A stretch of 64,000 nucleotides of DNA, from assembly GCA_964534275.1 (NCBI GenBank), contig CAZHQG010000002.1, positions 1 to 64,000 of the forward strand, in the 5' to 3' direction. Below the pieces are notes generated by a model. The model was not told the origin of the DNA, ran no database searches, and was given only the letters and a program-made list of their open reading frames with translations. The stretch comes from HRBIN30 sp964534275. GTDB lineage: Bacteria; Desulfobacterota; Binatia; HRBIN30. Below, in pieces: positions 41,668 to 51,008 of the stretch; within the stretch, counting starts at the first letter, position 1, and each line of letters begins with the position of its first letter. Both the position numbers and the translations under genes were made by a program.

Positions 41668-44220
41668 GTGTTCGCTTCGGCCGGAAGCCAAAGCCAAGGG
41701 GAAAGCACCCGGATCGTTCTGCGCCTTCTCGGGGTCGTTGTCGCCCTCGGGATCGCCCTTTTGGGGCGCTTTTGGCTTACTGCCCCCGAGTGGGTTTCCG
41801 CCGGAACGTGGTTGCTGGTCCTCGGCTGTGTGAGTGCCGCGGTGCTGGCGGGGAGACCGACAAGCCAGGGAGAGTCGTTCTCGGAGAGCGCGCAACCATT
41901 AACGCTCGGACCCCGAAGGCGACTCGGAGGGGCGATCGCGCTCCTCGGGTTCGGGCTTTTCGCTTACACGACATGGGCGTTGTTTACCGCCTGGCAAATG
42001 AACTTTGACTGGGCCGCACCGACCATGGTGCTCGGGGTTGCACTGACCAGTGCTGGGCTTGCACTGTTGGACCGTCCCTGGCGTACGGGAGTTGCGCGGG
42101 AGCACGTGACGACAACGGAGCTAGCGATCCTCGCAGCGATTTTTCTTCTGGCCTGCTTCCTGCGGTTTTACAAGATCGACTATTTTCCGCCGTTGGACGG
42201 CTTTGTGGCCATCGAGGAGCCCCAGTCGGGACAAGGCGCCTGGGCCATCATGAGAGGGGTACGACCTTGGGAATTCTTGCTCGATCGCTGGATTGCAGTG
42301 CCTTTTTTTCACTGGATGGGAATCTCGATCCTATCGCTCCGCATCCCCTTCGTGATCGTTAGCTGCCTCACCGTTTTGGCTACCTACGTACTGCTGCGTG
42401 AGCTTGTTCGTTGGCCAGCCGCATTGTTCGGTACGTTCCTTCTTGCGGTGTCGCATTGGCACCTTCACTACGCGCGTTTGGCGCACAACATCTTCCCTAC
42501 CACGCTGCTCAGCGTCGTTGTTTGGTGGTTGTGTATCCGCCAGGCACGCACTGGAGGAGTGCGTTTGTACCCGTGGATCGGGTTCTGGAGCGGTTATGCC
42601 TTGTATGCATACGCTGGTTACCGCGGAATTCCCGTCGTTGTTGCGTTGTTTCTTCTTGGGCAGCTCGCCGTTTTGTGGCGCAAGCGCCGAGAGTCTCCTT
42701 CAAGCTTGCGAGCCCTGAAAGTGCACCTCGCAGGCTTGGCTCTGGTCGGGGTGTTCTTTGCGGGGCCAGCGCTAGTCCTGGTGAATCAACTCCGCTCGAA
42801 TCCGGCCTACTTCCTCGAGGCGTTTTACCGGTCATACGCGAACAAGCAGTACTACGTGTCGGATTGGCCTACGTGGCTCAAGCTTCGTTGGGAACGACAG
42901 GTTCAGACGGCCCGCATCTTCCACCACTTCGGAGATGCCGAGCAGGCTTACAATCTTCCGGGAGAACCAATGCTCGACCCCGTCTCGGGCGTATGGTTCA
43001 CCGCCGGGTTGTTTTTCTGCCTCCTCTATCCACTACGGCGATTCCAGGGGTTCTTTGCGTTTGCTTTTTTGTTCTTGCTGATCGCTGGAGCCACGCTGAC
43101 CCAAACATTGGTGGTAGCGCGTTTGCAAATCGTCGTGCCCCTGGTGTTCGTACTCGTTGCCCTGTTCGCGGATCGCGTGTGGCAGCTCGTCGAGGTGGCG
43201 AGGTATCGCTGGGCGCAAGCGGTGTGGGTCGGTGTGGTAGTGCTCTCGGCTGGCGCGGCATTCGCCCTGAACTGGGACGTGTACTTTGGGAAAATCATCC
43301 ACAGCCCAGTGATGCGAGCTGTGTACCGAAACTATTACACGACCGCCATCACGTACCTACACTCGCTTCCGGACGACGCCTACTTGCTGGCACTCTCCGA
43401 TATGGGGAACCTGTTCATGCCCAGCGACTACGAATGGTGGCGCGGGGAGCGTGTTCCCGGGAGCGTGGTGAGCGACATTTATCCTGTGCTTGTCGGCAAG
43501 GACGGTCCATGGAAGAACCGCCAACTGTACCTCCTCATCCAGCGACCATTCGAGCAACAGGAGATTGCCGACTTGATTCGAACTTACTTGCCCCAAGCCG
43601 AATGCCGGTGGATTCGCCACCCTGAAGGTTACCCCCATCTCGATCAGATTGGCTGCGCACTTGGTCGCAACCCAGTTCCGCGGGCGCTTCGGACTTCTCT
43701 CCGAGCTCGGTACTTTGGCGGAGAGCAGGAGAAACTGGTTCTCGAACGGGACGAACCGGTTTTGAGCTGGGCGCTCTCTCCGGAACCGTGTTCGCGATGG
43801 CGCTATCCGGAAGAGCCTCCTTGCCGGGCAGAGTGGAGCGGAACGTTCTTGCTTTCGACGGACGGTCCCCGCGACGTCGCGATCGAGGCGCGCAATGCTC
43901 ACGTAGAGGGCACGATCGATGACCGAGCAATCCTGCTCGACCGTTCCGTGCCCATCGAGGGATACGTCCTCGAAGGAGAAATGAGCGCGCAGCGACTGTC
44001 ACTTCCCCCAGGCGAGCACCGCATCGAGCTCCGTGCGCGCGGAACCAGAGCCGGCGAATTGGGGGTGCGTCTGCGCGTGAAAGACCCTGTTGCGGGCTGG
44101 CGACTGATTTTCTTCGCAACAGCAGTGGAAAACTCAGAGACAGCCACGGCTCGAGGTGCTCGGAACACCGAATTGCTGCGGGCGAGTGTATCCGGTGAAC
44201 TCCGTGAGCGGACCGACTGA
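41668..44220 (+). CDS. Large GT39-like membrane glycosyltransferase with C-terminal beta domain
   Basis: An 850-residue protein. The N-terminal half is a GT39/PMT-like membrane domain. FLRFYKIDYFPPLDGFVAIEEPQSGQGAWAIMRG is the first extracytoplasmic loop with the acidic residues, and further loop and helix blocks follow (HWHLHYARLAHNIFPTTLLSVVVWWL). About 11 hydrophobic segments end near residue 540. The last 150 residues (from LSWALSPEPCSRWRYP) are soluble and beta-rich, ending LPPGEHRIELRARGTRAGELGVRLRV, and resemble PA14-type carbohydrate-binding modules. GTG at 41668 has no clear ribosome site. The acceptor is unknown. Confidence 0.75.
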   Translation: MFASAGSQSQGESTRIVLRLLGVVVALGIALLGRFWLTAPEWVSAGTWLLVLGCVSAAVLAGRPTSQGESFSESAQPLTLGPRRRLGGAIALLGFGLFAYTTWALFTAWQMNFDWAAPTMVLGVALTSAGLALLDRPWRTGVAREHVTTTELAILAAIFLLACFLRFYKIDYFPPLDGFVAIEEPQSGQGAWAIMRGVRPWEFLLDRWIAVPFFHWMGISILSLRIPFVIVSCLTVLATYVLLRELVRWPAALFGTFLLAVSHWHLHYARLAHNIFPTTLLSVVVWWLCIRQARTGGVRLYPWIGFWSGYALYAYAGYRGIPVVVALFLLGQLAVLWRKRRESPSSLRALKVHLAGLALVGVFFAGPALVLVNQLRSNPAYFLEAFYRSYANKQYYVSDWPTWLKLRWERQVQTARIFHHFGDAEQAYNLPGEPMLDPVSGVWFTAGLFFCLLYPLRRFQGFFAFAFLFLLIAGATLTQTLVVARLQIVVPLVFVLVALFADRVWQLVEVARYRWAQAVWVGVVVLSAGAAFALNWDVYFGKIIHSPVMRAVYRNYYTTAITYLHSLPDDAYLLALSDMGNLFMPSDYEWWRGERVPGSVVSDIYPVLVGKDGPWKNRQLYLLIQRPFEQQEIADLIRTYLPQAECRWIRHPEGYPHLDQIGCALGRNPVPRALRTSLRARYFGGEQEKLVLERDEPVLSWALSPEPCSRWRYPEEPPCRAEWSGTFLLSTDGPRDVAIEARNAHVEGTIDDRAILLDRSVPIEGYVLEGEMSAQRLSLPPGEHRIELRARGTRAGELGVRLRVKDPVAGWRLIFFATAVENSETATARGARNTELLRASVSGELRERTD

Positions 44221-44291
44221 GTGGTGGCCTGACCGAACAACCGAATCGGCTGCATCGGAACACGAGCCGGGTTGATGCAAGCAACGTGACC

Positions 44292-45326
44292 ATGCTGGTT
44301 GAACCCATGGAAAAACGGTTGGTGTTCGTTCTGAGCCCGCCTCGATCGGGCTCTACTCTCCTCATGCGTATGCTGGCCGCCCACTCGGAGATTTACAGTC
44401 GGCCGGAGCCGCACCTGCTGCCGCCCCTCGCCCACCTGGGGTACTACGACACAGTGGACGCGGCCCCGTTCGACCATCTTCAGGCAGCTGCGGCGATTCG
44501 CGAGTTCGTTGCCGACCTACCGCGTGGGGAGCAAGATTATTTGGACGCCTGCCGCGCGTACACCGACATTCTTTATGGCCGAATGCTCATGGCTCGTGGC
44601 AAAGGCAAGCGGTACTTTCTCGACAAAACACCCGCGAATGCCTTGGTGCTTCCGTTTCTCTCGAAGCTGTACCCGGAGGCGCGTTACGTGGTGTTGTTGC
44701 GCCACCCGGCCGCCATCTTTGCCTCGTACGCAAACTCGTTTTTCGACGGCGATTATGCCGCAGCGCACAGATTCAACCCGGTTCTCCATCGATACGTTCC
44801 TGCCATCGCCCGGTTTTTGCGCTCGGCTGCGGTGCCCATGGTGCGCGTGCAATATGAAACTTTGGTGCAGGAGCCAGAGGCGGAACTCCAGCGGGTTTGC
44901 GCGTTTCTTGAAGTCCCCTTCGAGCCAGGGATGATCGAGTACGGCCGCCACGAATTTTCCGGGCGCGGACTGGGCGACCCGATTACGGTGGGCCGACACA
45001 CGCGTCCCATCACCGAATCGGTGGAACGCTGGGCAGAGGAGTTGGCGCGCGATCCACAGAAGCTGCAATTCGTCCAGGCGATCGTGGAGGGGATCGATGA
45101 CGCAGATCTCGAGACCTGGGGCTTCCCGCGCGCGAGCCTATTTGTGCCTGTCGACCGTGCTCGGGAAAGCCTCCGTTTGCCCCCGCCGCGCCGTCTCCCG
45201 ATGGATCGCTTCCGGTTGCAGCGAAAAGTGCTGCGTTGGGCCCGCAAGATTGTTCACGGTGTGCCAGGGTTGGAAAAAGTCGTTCGCCAAGGCCGGATGC
45301 TGTGCGACGTTTTACTACGAGGGTGA
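44292..45326 (+). CDS. PAPS-dependent sulfotransferase family protein
   Basis: A 344-residue sulfotransferase. VFVLSPPRSGSTLLMRML near the N-terminus is the 5-prime-phosphosulfate loop. ARYVVLLRHPAAIFASYANSF is the 3-prime-phosphate motif with the conserved Arg and Ser. VQYETLVQEPEAELQRVCAFLEVPFEPG is the typical family block, and the C-terminus is basic (RLQRKVLRWARKIV). It should transfer sulfate from PAPS to a hydroxyl. Set between two large GT39-like genes on the same strand, a sugar acceptor is likely. GTG 44286 and ATG 44307 are alternative starts. Confidence 0.82.
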   Translation: MLVEPMEKRLVFVLSPPRSGSTLLMRMLAAHSEIYSRPEPHLLPPLAHLGYYDTVDAAPFDHLQAAAAIREFVADLPRGEQDYLDACRAYTDILYGRMLMARGKGKRYFLDKTPANALVLPFLSKLYPEARYVVLLRHPAAIFASYANSFFDGDYAAAHRFNPVLHRYVPAIARFLRSAAVPMVRVQYETLVQEPEAELQRVCAFLEVPFEPGMIEYGRHEFSGRGLGDPITVGRHTRPITESVERWAEELARDPQKLQFVQAIVEGIDDADLETWGFPRASLFVPVDRARESLRLPPPRRLPMDRFRLQRKVLRWARKIVHGVPGLEKVVRQGRMLCDVLLRG

Positions 45327-45418
45327 ACGCGCCCGGTCGCCGCAAGATGAAATGGCGCTCGCAAGCGCAAAGAGCCAAGGCGGCAGACGCAACGTTGGAA
45401 TCAGTGTAACCGGGGAAA

Positions 45419-48400
45419 ATGTCTGCGCCGCGTGATGTGGGGGCGGGGTCCCTGCAGGGACGGACACGCCGAGTCGATGCAGGGCGTTCCAGCGGGTGTT
45501 CGTACTGGCCCGCGACCGTGCTGGCGTGCGCATTTGTTCTCCTCGCCCTGTGGCGCGAACGCTACGCCGAGGCTGGCCCGCGGCGAATTTGGGGCGAGCT
45601 CTCCGCACTGCTGGAAGCAGTTGGGACGACGGGCCAGTCGCTGATCCTGTGGGCGAACCGCTACCTCGCGGAAGTTGCGGCCGGGCTTGTGCTCGCGGCA
45701 ATAGTGATGGCGGCGTTGGTACTGTGGTCGCAACGCGCCCGTGGGCTCGTTTTCCTCTTCTGGGTAGCTGCTCTAGGGTGTGCACTTGGAGGGCAGTGGG
45801 CTGCCAGCAACGGCCACCCGTGGTTCGTGGCGATTGGTTACGGAAGCGCCATTTTCCTGGCTGCGTGGTTCGGGTGGCGTGCCCACCGGCAGGCAGTCAC
45901 AAGCGTGCCAGCGCTCGCATGGAGCGATGCGAGAGACGCGATCCTGCTGCTGGTGGTGGCCACGTTCCTGCGTTTGTGGGCCCTCGACGAATTACCGCGC
46001 GCATTGGAGGGCGAGATGGGGTTTTCCATGCTCGCAGGGACAAGTTGGTATGGAGTGAAAAATTACTTGGTGGACGCCCTGACCACCGTGTCGGTGGGCT
46101 GCATGCATTTGTTCGTCCAGCTCGCCTCGTTTTTCCTTTTGGGCGATTCGGTCTTTGCCTTGCGCGCAAGCGCAGTGGTGATGGGAGTTGCCGTGGTGTG
46201 GAACGTGTTTTGGCTCATGCGCCAAAACGTGGGCCGCCAAGCGGCTTGGTGCGCAGCGTTGCTCGCAACGTGCGGCGCGGAGCAGCTCTGGTGGTCGCGC
46301 AGTGAAAATGCGTATTTCATCGCGGTTTGCTTGGCCGGCACCATCACCGCGCGCCTAGCTTCATGGTTGTGGCAGAGCCCTAGATTTGCCCGGGCTCTCA
46401 CGGTCGCTTTGTGGATGGGGGCGACCCGGCTGTTTTACCTCGCAGCCGCGACGTTGTTTTTGTTGCCGCCGTTGGTCGTGCTCCATGGACTGATCTTCGC
46501 GCAGGGTCGCCGCTGGCGCTTTGTGACAATGCTCGCTGTGCTGCTGTTCGGGGTTGTCTTGTGGGCCAGCAGCCTGTCGTTGGTCGCGTATACCATAAAG
46601 GGAGAGTGGCATTGGATTCACCCGGCGTTGCACGGCGAGCTTTTAGCCAAAGAAGAACAGTCCCTGGTGGAACGAGTTACAAACATCGCAAGCCGAGCCC
46701 TGGAGAACGCTGCCGAGGTGGGTCGACAGTGGACGATCAGCGCCGGGTTCACGCAGTGGTATCAGCGAAGCACCTGGCCTTACCCCCCGACAACGATCAA
46801 CGTGGGATTCGTCGTCTTAGGGGCGTTAGGTTTGGGAATCGCGTGCGGGCGGATCAGAGATCCGTTTGCAGCTTTGTTGTTAGCATGGCTCTGTGTTGGC
46901 GTTGCCCCTGCGCTGTTGAGCGCCGAGCCGGCAGACCGCCGCATGGCGGCTGCATTCCCCGCGTGGTACGCGCTGGCCGGGTACGGGTGGCAACAGGTGG
47001 CTGACTGGGTGCGCCGTGGAACAAGGCCAAGCATTCCCGTCCTCTGGGCGAGCGCGAGTTGGATTGTGCTGTTACTTGTAAACGCTGCGAGCTTGGGTTC
47101 GCACTTGACGTTGGAAAAAGCCGAGGTCGGGCTCGCAGCACTGGGCCGTGCGACGCGAGGCGCGTTCGAGAAGAGCGATGCGATTTACTACGAAATGGAT
47201 GAAGCGGCGCTGCCCTTGGTGGTCATGACACACTCGCGTGCTTTTCGCCAACGGCTGCCCTGTTTAGAAACCTTGGCCCCGCGTACTTGGTTGGCCACTC
47301 TCATCGAGCAGCCTTGCAGCTTCGCGGATCCAGTTTGGATGCTCATGATTCCCCCAGCGGAGCGCGAGGCCCGAATGCGCAATCTTCGCCCTCCGGAGCA
47401 GTTCAGTATTTTGCTCGGCCGCGTGCCGGAGCACGAGCGCAAACGCGCAACCATCCGGCGGTTGTTTCCTCAGCTCGAAGAACGAGACGTACAGACGCTG
47501 CAGTGGAGCTACACGGCAACCGTGGCCACGATTCGGCGAGCGGACGTGGAAGCCTTAGTTCGTCCCGAGCGGATCGAGCGCCAGTTGGAGCGAGTCGATG
47601 CAAATGGCACGGAGACATCCGGCGCACCCGGCGAATGCGCGATCGACTTGCACGGATCGGTGTTTGTCGCCGAGGATGGGTGGTACCGGGTAGAGCCTAC
47701 GCCCATCGGGGAAGACGCACAGTGGCGGTTAGCGGGTCGGTCCTTGGAGGCCGGTGAAACGTTGCCGCTGACGGCGGGCTTCCACCCGGTGGAATTCCAG
47801 GGGCGAATGCGGTGCGGAGGCAACCCAAGGTTGGAATGGCGGCCGAACGGAGAATCGGCGGATCGACATGTTCCACTGTGGGTGCCTTGGTTGAGTGGAG
47901 ACGACCTGGTGCGAGCGACGCCTGTTCAAACCTATGCAGGGTACGAGCCTGGCGAGCGCATCGGGATCGACCGGGGCCAAGTGCTCGATGTGGCAGTGGT
48001 GGAGCGCGGCCGTATCGTTGCTTTGCTTCGCGACGAGCACGGGTACCAAATCGCGGAACTGGATGCACAGGGTCGCGTTTCGTCTGCAAACCCGGTGGAC
48101 ATTCCCCAGACTGCAGTGGTCAATGGGTTTTCCGTGAGCCCAGAGGGCACGTACTTCATTCATACGGAGGCGGGAGTGGTGATTGCTGGCCACGCCGGTA
48201 CGATTTTGCATCGTTGGCCTCAAGATCGCTCGCCCTTGTTGCCAAATGTCGGGTGGTGGTCTGGGAGCACGATCTTGGCCGCCATGCCTGGCGTAGCGCA
48301 GTTGTGGTGGCTCGATCTCGACGGCAAGTTACTTGGCGTTGCAGGCAAGTTTGCCGGTGGACCGGGAAGATTTTTCGAACCCGTTGCGGTTGCGTACGAT

Positions 48401-48781
48401 GGACTCCGCCGTCGACTGGCGGTTGCCGAGGTCGACGGGCGGATCTTGATCCTCCGGGTCAAAGGGAACGCGCCCACGAGCCTCGAGTTCTTGTTCGAAC
48501 TGCGCCCACCGTTCTTGACACGGCGGCTGGCCGTGAGAGCCCTCACGTTCGACGACGACGGACGGCTCTGGGTGGCCGACCCCTTTGCGCCTCGTGTGTT
48601 CGTGTACGATGCCGAAGGCCGCCGGCTCATGGCAGAGCAGCGAGATCACGACTGGGAAATGCTTTTGAGAGAAATCGGAACCCCGCAGAGAATTGTGCCC
48701 AGCGATCATGAAGTTTTCGTATTAGCGGGCGGACGTTGCTGGTTGTTCGGTAGCCAGGCCGCGATGCCGGCTACCGAGTGA
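45419..48781 (+). CDS. Giant GT39-like membrane protein with PA14-like and beta-propeller C-terminus
   Basis: A 1120-residue protein. Several N-terminal helices (about 25-170) precede a GT39-like core. LRLWALDELPRALEGEMGFSMLAGTSWYG is the catalytic-loop equivalent, and hydrophobic segments continue to about residue 560. A soluble region follows (about 570-720), then a PA14-like section (GSVFVAEDGWYRVEPTPIGE through HPVEFQGRMRCGGNPRLEW). The final 270 residues are a beta-propeller with NHL-like repeats (GPGRFFEPVAVAYDGLRRRLAVAEVDGRILIL; VRALTFDDDGRLWVADPFAPRVFVYDAEGRRL). A propeller would sit outside the cytoplasmic membrane and may bind the acceptor or glycan. Confidence 0.75.
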   Translation: MSAPRDVGAGSLQGRTRRVDAGRSSGCSYWPATVLACAFVLLALWRERYAEAGPRRIWGELSALLEAVGTTGQSLILWANRYLAEVAAGLVLAAIVMAALVLWSQRARGLVFLFWVAALGCALGGQWAASNGHPWFVAIGYGSAIFLAAWFGWRAHRQAVTSVPALAWSDARDAILLLVVATFLRLWALDELPRALEGEMGFSMLAGTSWYGVKNYLVDALTTVSVGCMHLFVQLASFFLLGDSVFALRASAVVMGVAVVWNVFWLMRQNVGRQAAWCAALLATCGAEQLWWSRSENAYFIAVCLAGTITARLASWLWQSPRFARALTVALWMGATRLFYLAAATLFLLPPLVVLHGLIFAQGRRWRFVTMLAVLLFGVVLWASSLSLVAYTIKGEWHWIHPALHGELLAKEEQSLVERVTNIASRALENAAEVGRQWTISAGFTQWYQRSTWPYPPTTINVGFVVLGALGLGIACGRIRDPFAALLLAWLCVGVAPALLSAEPADRRMAAAFPAWYALAGYGWQQVADWVRRGTRPSIPVLWASASWIVLLLVNAASLGSHLTLEKAEVGLAALGRATRGAFEKSDAIYYEMDEAALPLVVMTHSRAFRQRLPCLETLAPRTWLATLIEQPCSFADPVWMLMIPPAEREARMRNLRPPEQFSILLGRVPEHERKRATIRRLFPQLEERDVQTLQWSYTATVATIRRADVEALVRPERIERQLERVDANGTETSGAPGECAIDLHGSVFVAEDGWYRVEPTPIGEDAQWRLAGRSLEAGETLPLTAGFHPVEFQGRMRCGGNPRLEWRPNGESADRHVPLWVPWLSGDDLVRATPVQTYAGYEPGERIGIDRGQVLDVAVVERGRIVALLRDEHGYQIAELDAQGRVSSANPVDIPQTAVVNGFSVSPEGTYFIHTEAGVVIAGHAGTILHRWPQDRSPLLPNVGWWSGSTILAAMPGVAQLWWLDLDGKLLGVAGKFAGGPGRFFEPVAVAYDGLRRRLAVAEVDGRILILRVKGNAPTSLEFLFELRPPFLTRRLAVRALTFDDDGRLWVADPFAPRVFVYDAEGRRLMAEQRDHDWEMLLREIGTPQRIVPSDHEVFVLAGGRCWLFGSQAAMPATE

Positions 48782-48827
48782 GCGGGATCACTCGTGTTCA
48801 GGGCACGGCGTCGCTGGTAGAACGCCT

Positions 48828-49733
48828 TCAACCAAGGCGCTCGCACACCCGCAGCTTCGCACTCGCAGCACGCGGGTTGGTGCTGACCTCCTCTTGTGAT
48901 GGGCGGACCGGTTTCTTGGTGACGATGCGTCCAAAACCGTTTTGATGTTGCGCGCGGAAGAAGTGCTTCACGATGCGATCCTCCAGCGAGTGAAACGACA
49001 GGACGGCAAGTTTTCCCCTGAGCCGCAAGAGTTGGAACGCCTGAGGCAGCGCCGTTTCGAGAGCGGCCAGTTCGTTGTTCACAGCGATTCGGAGGGCTTG
49101 AAAGACGCGTGCAGCCGATCGCGCTGCTTGCCAGCGAACTTTCCCGGGCAATGCTGATTCAACGCACGCAAACAACTCGCTTGTCGTACGGATGGGCCGA
49201 TGAGCGACAATCCGCCGTGCAATCCGGCGCGCGTAGCGTTCTTCTCCGTAGCGAAACAGGATGGACGCAATTTCGCGTTCCGTGAGGCGGTCGAGAAGTT
49301 GCGCTGCTGTCGGGGTGTCGGAGGATGTGGGATCGAAACGCATGTCGAGGGGTTCGTCCGCACGAAAAGAAAACCCGCGACCGGCCAGGTCGAAATGGTA
49401 GGAGCTGACGCCTAAATCGAATACGACTGCGGCGACCGCTGTGAAGCCCTGTTCCCGGCCGATCGCGCCAATGTTCGCGAAGCTGCCGTGAACCAAAACA
49501 ATGCGGCCAATGGCAATCTCGGAGGCAAAACGGTTCCGGGCGTAGTCGAGCAGTACGGCGTCGCGATCGATTCCAAGTACACGGCCCGTGGGGGCGGTGG
49601 CCGCCAGCAACGCCTGTGCGTGCCCTCCACCGTCGACGGTCGCGTCGATGGCCCAGTCGCCGGCAGACAGCGCGAGCAGCGACAGGAGCTCGTTGGTGAG
49701 AATCGGTACGTGAATGTGCCCGTTGGAGCTCAC
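48828..49733 (-). CDS. rsmH: 16S rRNA (cytosine1402-N4)-methyltransferase RsmH
   Basis: A 301-residue MraW/RsmH enzyme. HIHVPILTNELLSLLALSAGDWAIDATVDGGGHAQALLA is the family start and SAM motif I. FDLGVSSYHFDLAGRGFSFRADEPLDMRFD is the RsmH signature block, and LAVLSFHSLEDRIVKHFFRA and KPVRPSQEEVSTNPRAASAKLRV end the chain. The frame is open far upstream, but the GTG at 49733, overlapping the LamG gene stop by four bases, fits the homology start. RsmH normally sits in the dcw cluster with mraZ and ftsI; none of those genes is here. Confidence 0.9.
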   Translation of the reverse strand: MSSNGHIHVPILTNELLSLLALSAGDWAIDATVDGGGHAQALLAATAPTGRVLGIDRDAVLLDYARNRFASEIAIGRIVLVHGSFANIGAIGREQGFTAVAAVVFDLGVSSYHFDLAGRGFSFRADEPLDMRFDPTSSDTPTAAQLLDRLTEREIASILFRYGEERYARRIARRIVAHRPIRTTSELFACVESALPGKVRWQAARSAARVFQALRIAVNNELAALETALPQAFQLLRLRGKLAVLSFHSLEDRIVKHFFRAQHQNGFGRIVTKKPVRPSQEEVSTNPRAASAKLRVCERLG

Positions 49734-50755
49734 GCGCCAGGGGGTCGGGTTTGTTCCATGATGGTGAGGACTTCCTCTGGTTGTAAGACACGTGGAAAGA
49801 CGTGGAAGCCCCGAATGCGGCTGTTCGCCCCTTGAGCTCCATTGGGGTAGTCGGAACCGATATACCAAGGAGTTCCGGGTGGGATGACGATGTCGTTCGC
49901 GTACTCGGTCGTGCCCACAGAGCGGCCATCGATGTAAAAGGTGGCAACGTAGTCCCCCCAGGTGGCGCCAATGTGGTGCCACTCGTCGGCTCGCCAACGA
50001 GACACTTGGTAGCCGACGTTCGCCTCTTGCCCGAGGCTGTCGGCAAGTAGAAAACGCAAGAAAGGCCCGTTTTTAAAAATGGACACGCGGTTCTCGAACA
50101 TGTGCGGCATGCGCCAAACGAAATAGGCGTTGTTGCTGCCGCTATCGCCAGCCCAAGCCGGCTGGAGCCAAAACACCACGCTTCCTGCACTTGCTGTGAC
50201 GTCGTCTGGAGGCGGCGCAACGAACAGCGCGTTGGGCCCAAATACAGCACCAAATTCGTCGAACTGGACATCTTTTTCCGCCAGCGGTTGCAAATTTCCC
50301 GGGCCAGCTTTGGGATCGTCGAAGGGCAGCGACAGCACGGCTTCCCCCAACAACGCCTCGCCGGGGGACGCGGCCGCCCCCTCTGCGGAGAGGCCCGCAA
50401 GTGGCAACGGCCCTTTCGGACGCGTGGCCAAGTCGCGCTCGGCTTCCCGCGGAGACGCCTCGGCGGGAACTTGGATTTGCCCCTCGGACACGAACGGCTC
50501 GTTGCGCGGACGCAAGAGCTGACGCCGCTGTTCTCCGCTACTGCCAGAGCGAACTCCACGCGAATCGGGGAACCCCTCGAAGCCGGAGTCGCCCTGCTCC
50601 CCGCGGATAGATCCGCCCCGGACCGGAAATGTCGGTTGAACCGCCACACGAGATCCAGTCCCACGCGAGTCCACAGCCGCAGGTCGTGAGCGCACGAGGC
50701 TCCACACGGCCACGCAGGCCAGCGCCGCCAGCGATGCAAGAACCCAACGCTGCAT
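49730..50755 (-). CDS. Signal-anchored LamG/concanavalin-like domain protein
   Basis: A 341-residue protein. An N-terminal hydrophobic segment (WVLASLAALACVAVWSLV) is followed by about 110 residues of low-complexity Gly/Arg/Ser/Glu-rich linker. A LamG-like jelly-roll domain runs from about 145 to 335: LSLPFDDPKAGPGNLQPL, then AGSVVFWLQPAWAGDSG, DEWHHIGATWGDYVATFYIDGRSVGTTEY and the closing SRIRGFHVFPRVLQPEEVLTIM. Such domains bind carbohydrate or protein. It is anchored in or exported across the inner membrane. It overlaps rsmH by four bases, which implies shared transcription although the functions look unrelated. Confidence 0.78.
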   Translation of the reverse strand: MQRWVLASLAALACVAVWSLVRSRPAAVDSRGTGSRVAVQPTFPVRGGSIRGEQGDSGFEGFPDSRGVRSGSSGEQRRQLLRPRNEPFVSEGQIQVPAEASPREAERDLATRPKGPLPLAGLSAEGAAASPGEALLGEAVLSLPFDDPKAGPGNLQPLAEKDVQFDEFGAVFGPNALFVAPPPDDVTASAGSVVFWLQPAWAGDSGSNNAYFVWRMPHMFENRVSIFKNGPFLRFLLADSLGQEANVGYQVSRWRADEWHHIGATWGDYVATFYIDGRSVGTTEYANDIVIPPGTPWYIGSDYPNGAQGANSRIRGFHVFPRVLQPEEVLTIMEQTRPPGA

Positions 50756-51008
50756 TTGCGAAGTCGTTTAGCCCGCAATATAGGGCAAGGAAAGACGAAG
50801 CGATTGCAGGTCCGAGCGCGAAAGTCGAATGGTTTCTCAGCAATGGTGCGGTGCAGAACGATCCGAAGTTGGCCGGCGATGTTCTGTGAGTCGCACCACC
50901 AAAATCCAAAAGGGCCTCGATCTCGAGCCCGACGGCGTGTGGTTGGATGCACGTGATCGTTACGGTTGCATCGAAGAACCACACACGATAAGGCCCGTGA
51001 GCTTCCGC

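Noticed and set aside
48775..48794. Terminator between the 1120-residue GT39 gene and rsmH
   Set aside because: CGAGTGA-GCGGGA-TCACTCG can pair, but the stem is only about seven base pairs, overlaps a stop codon and has no T-run.
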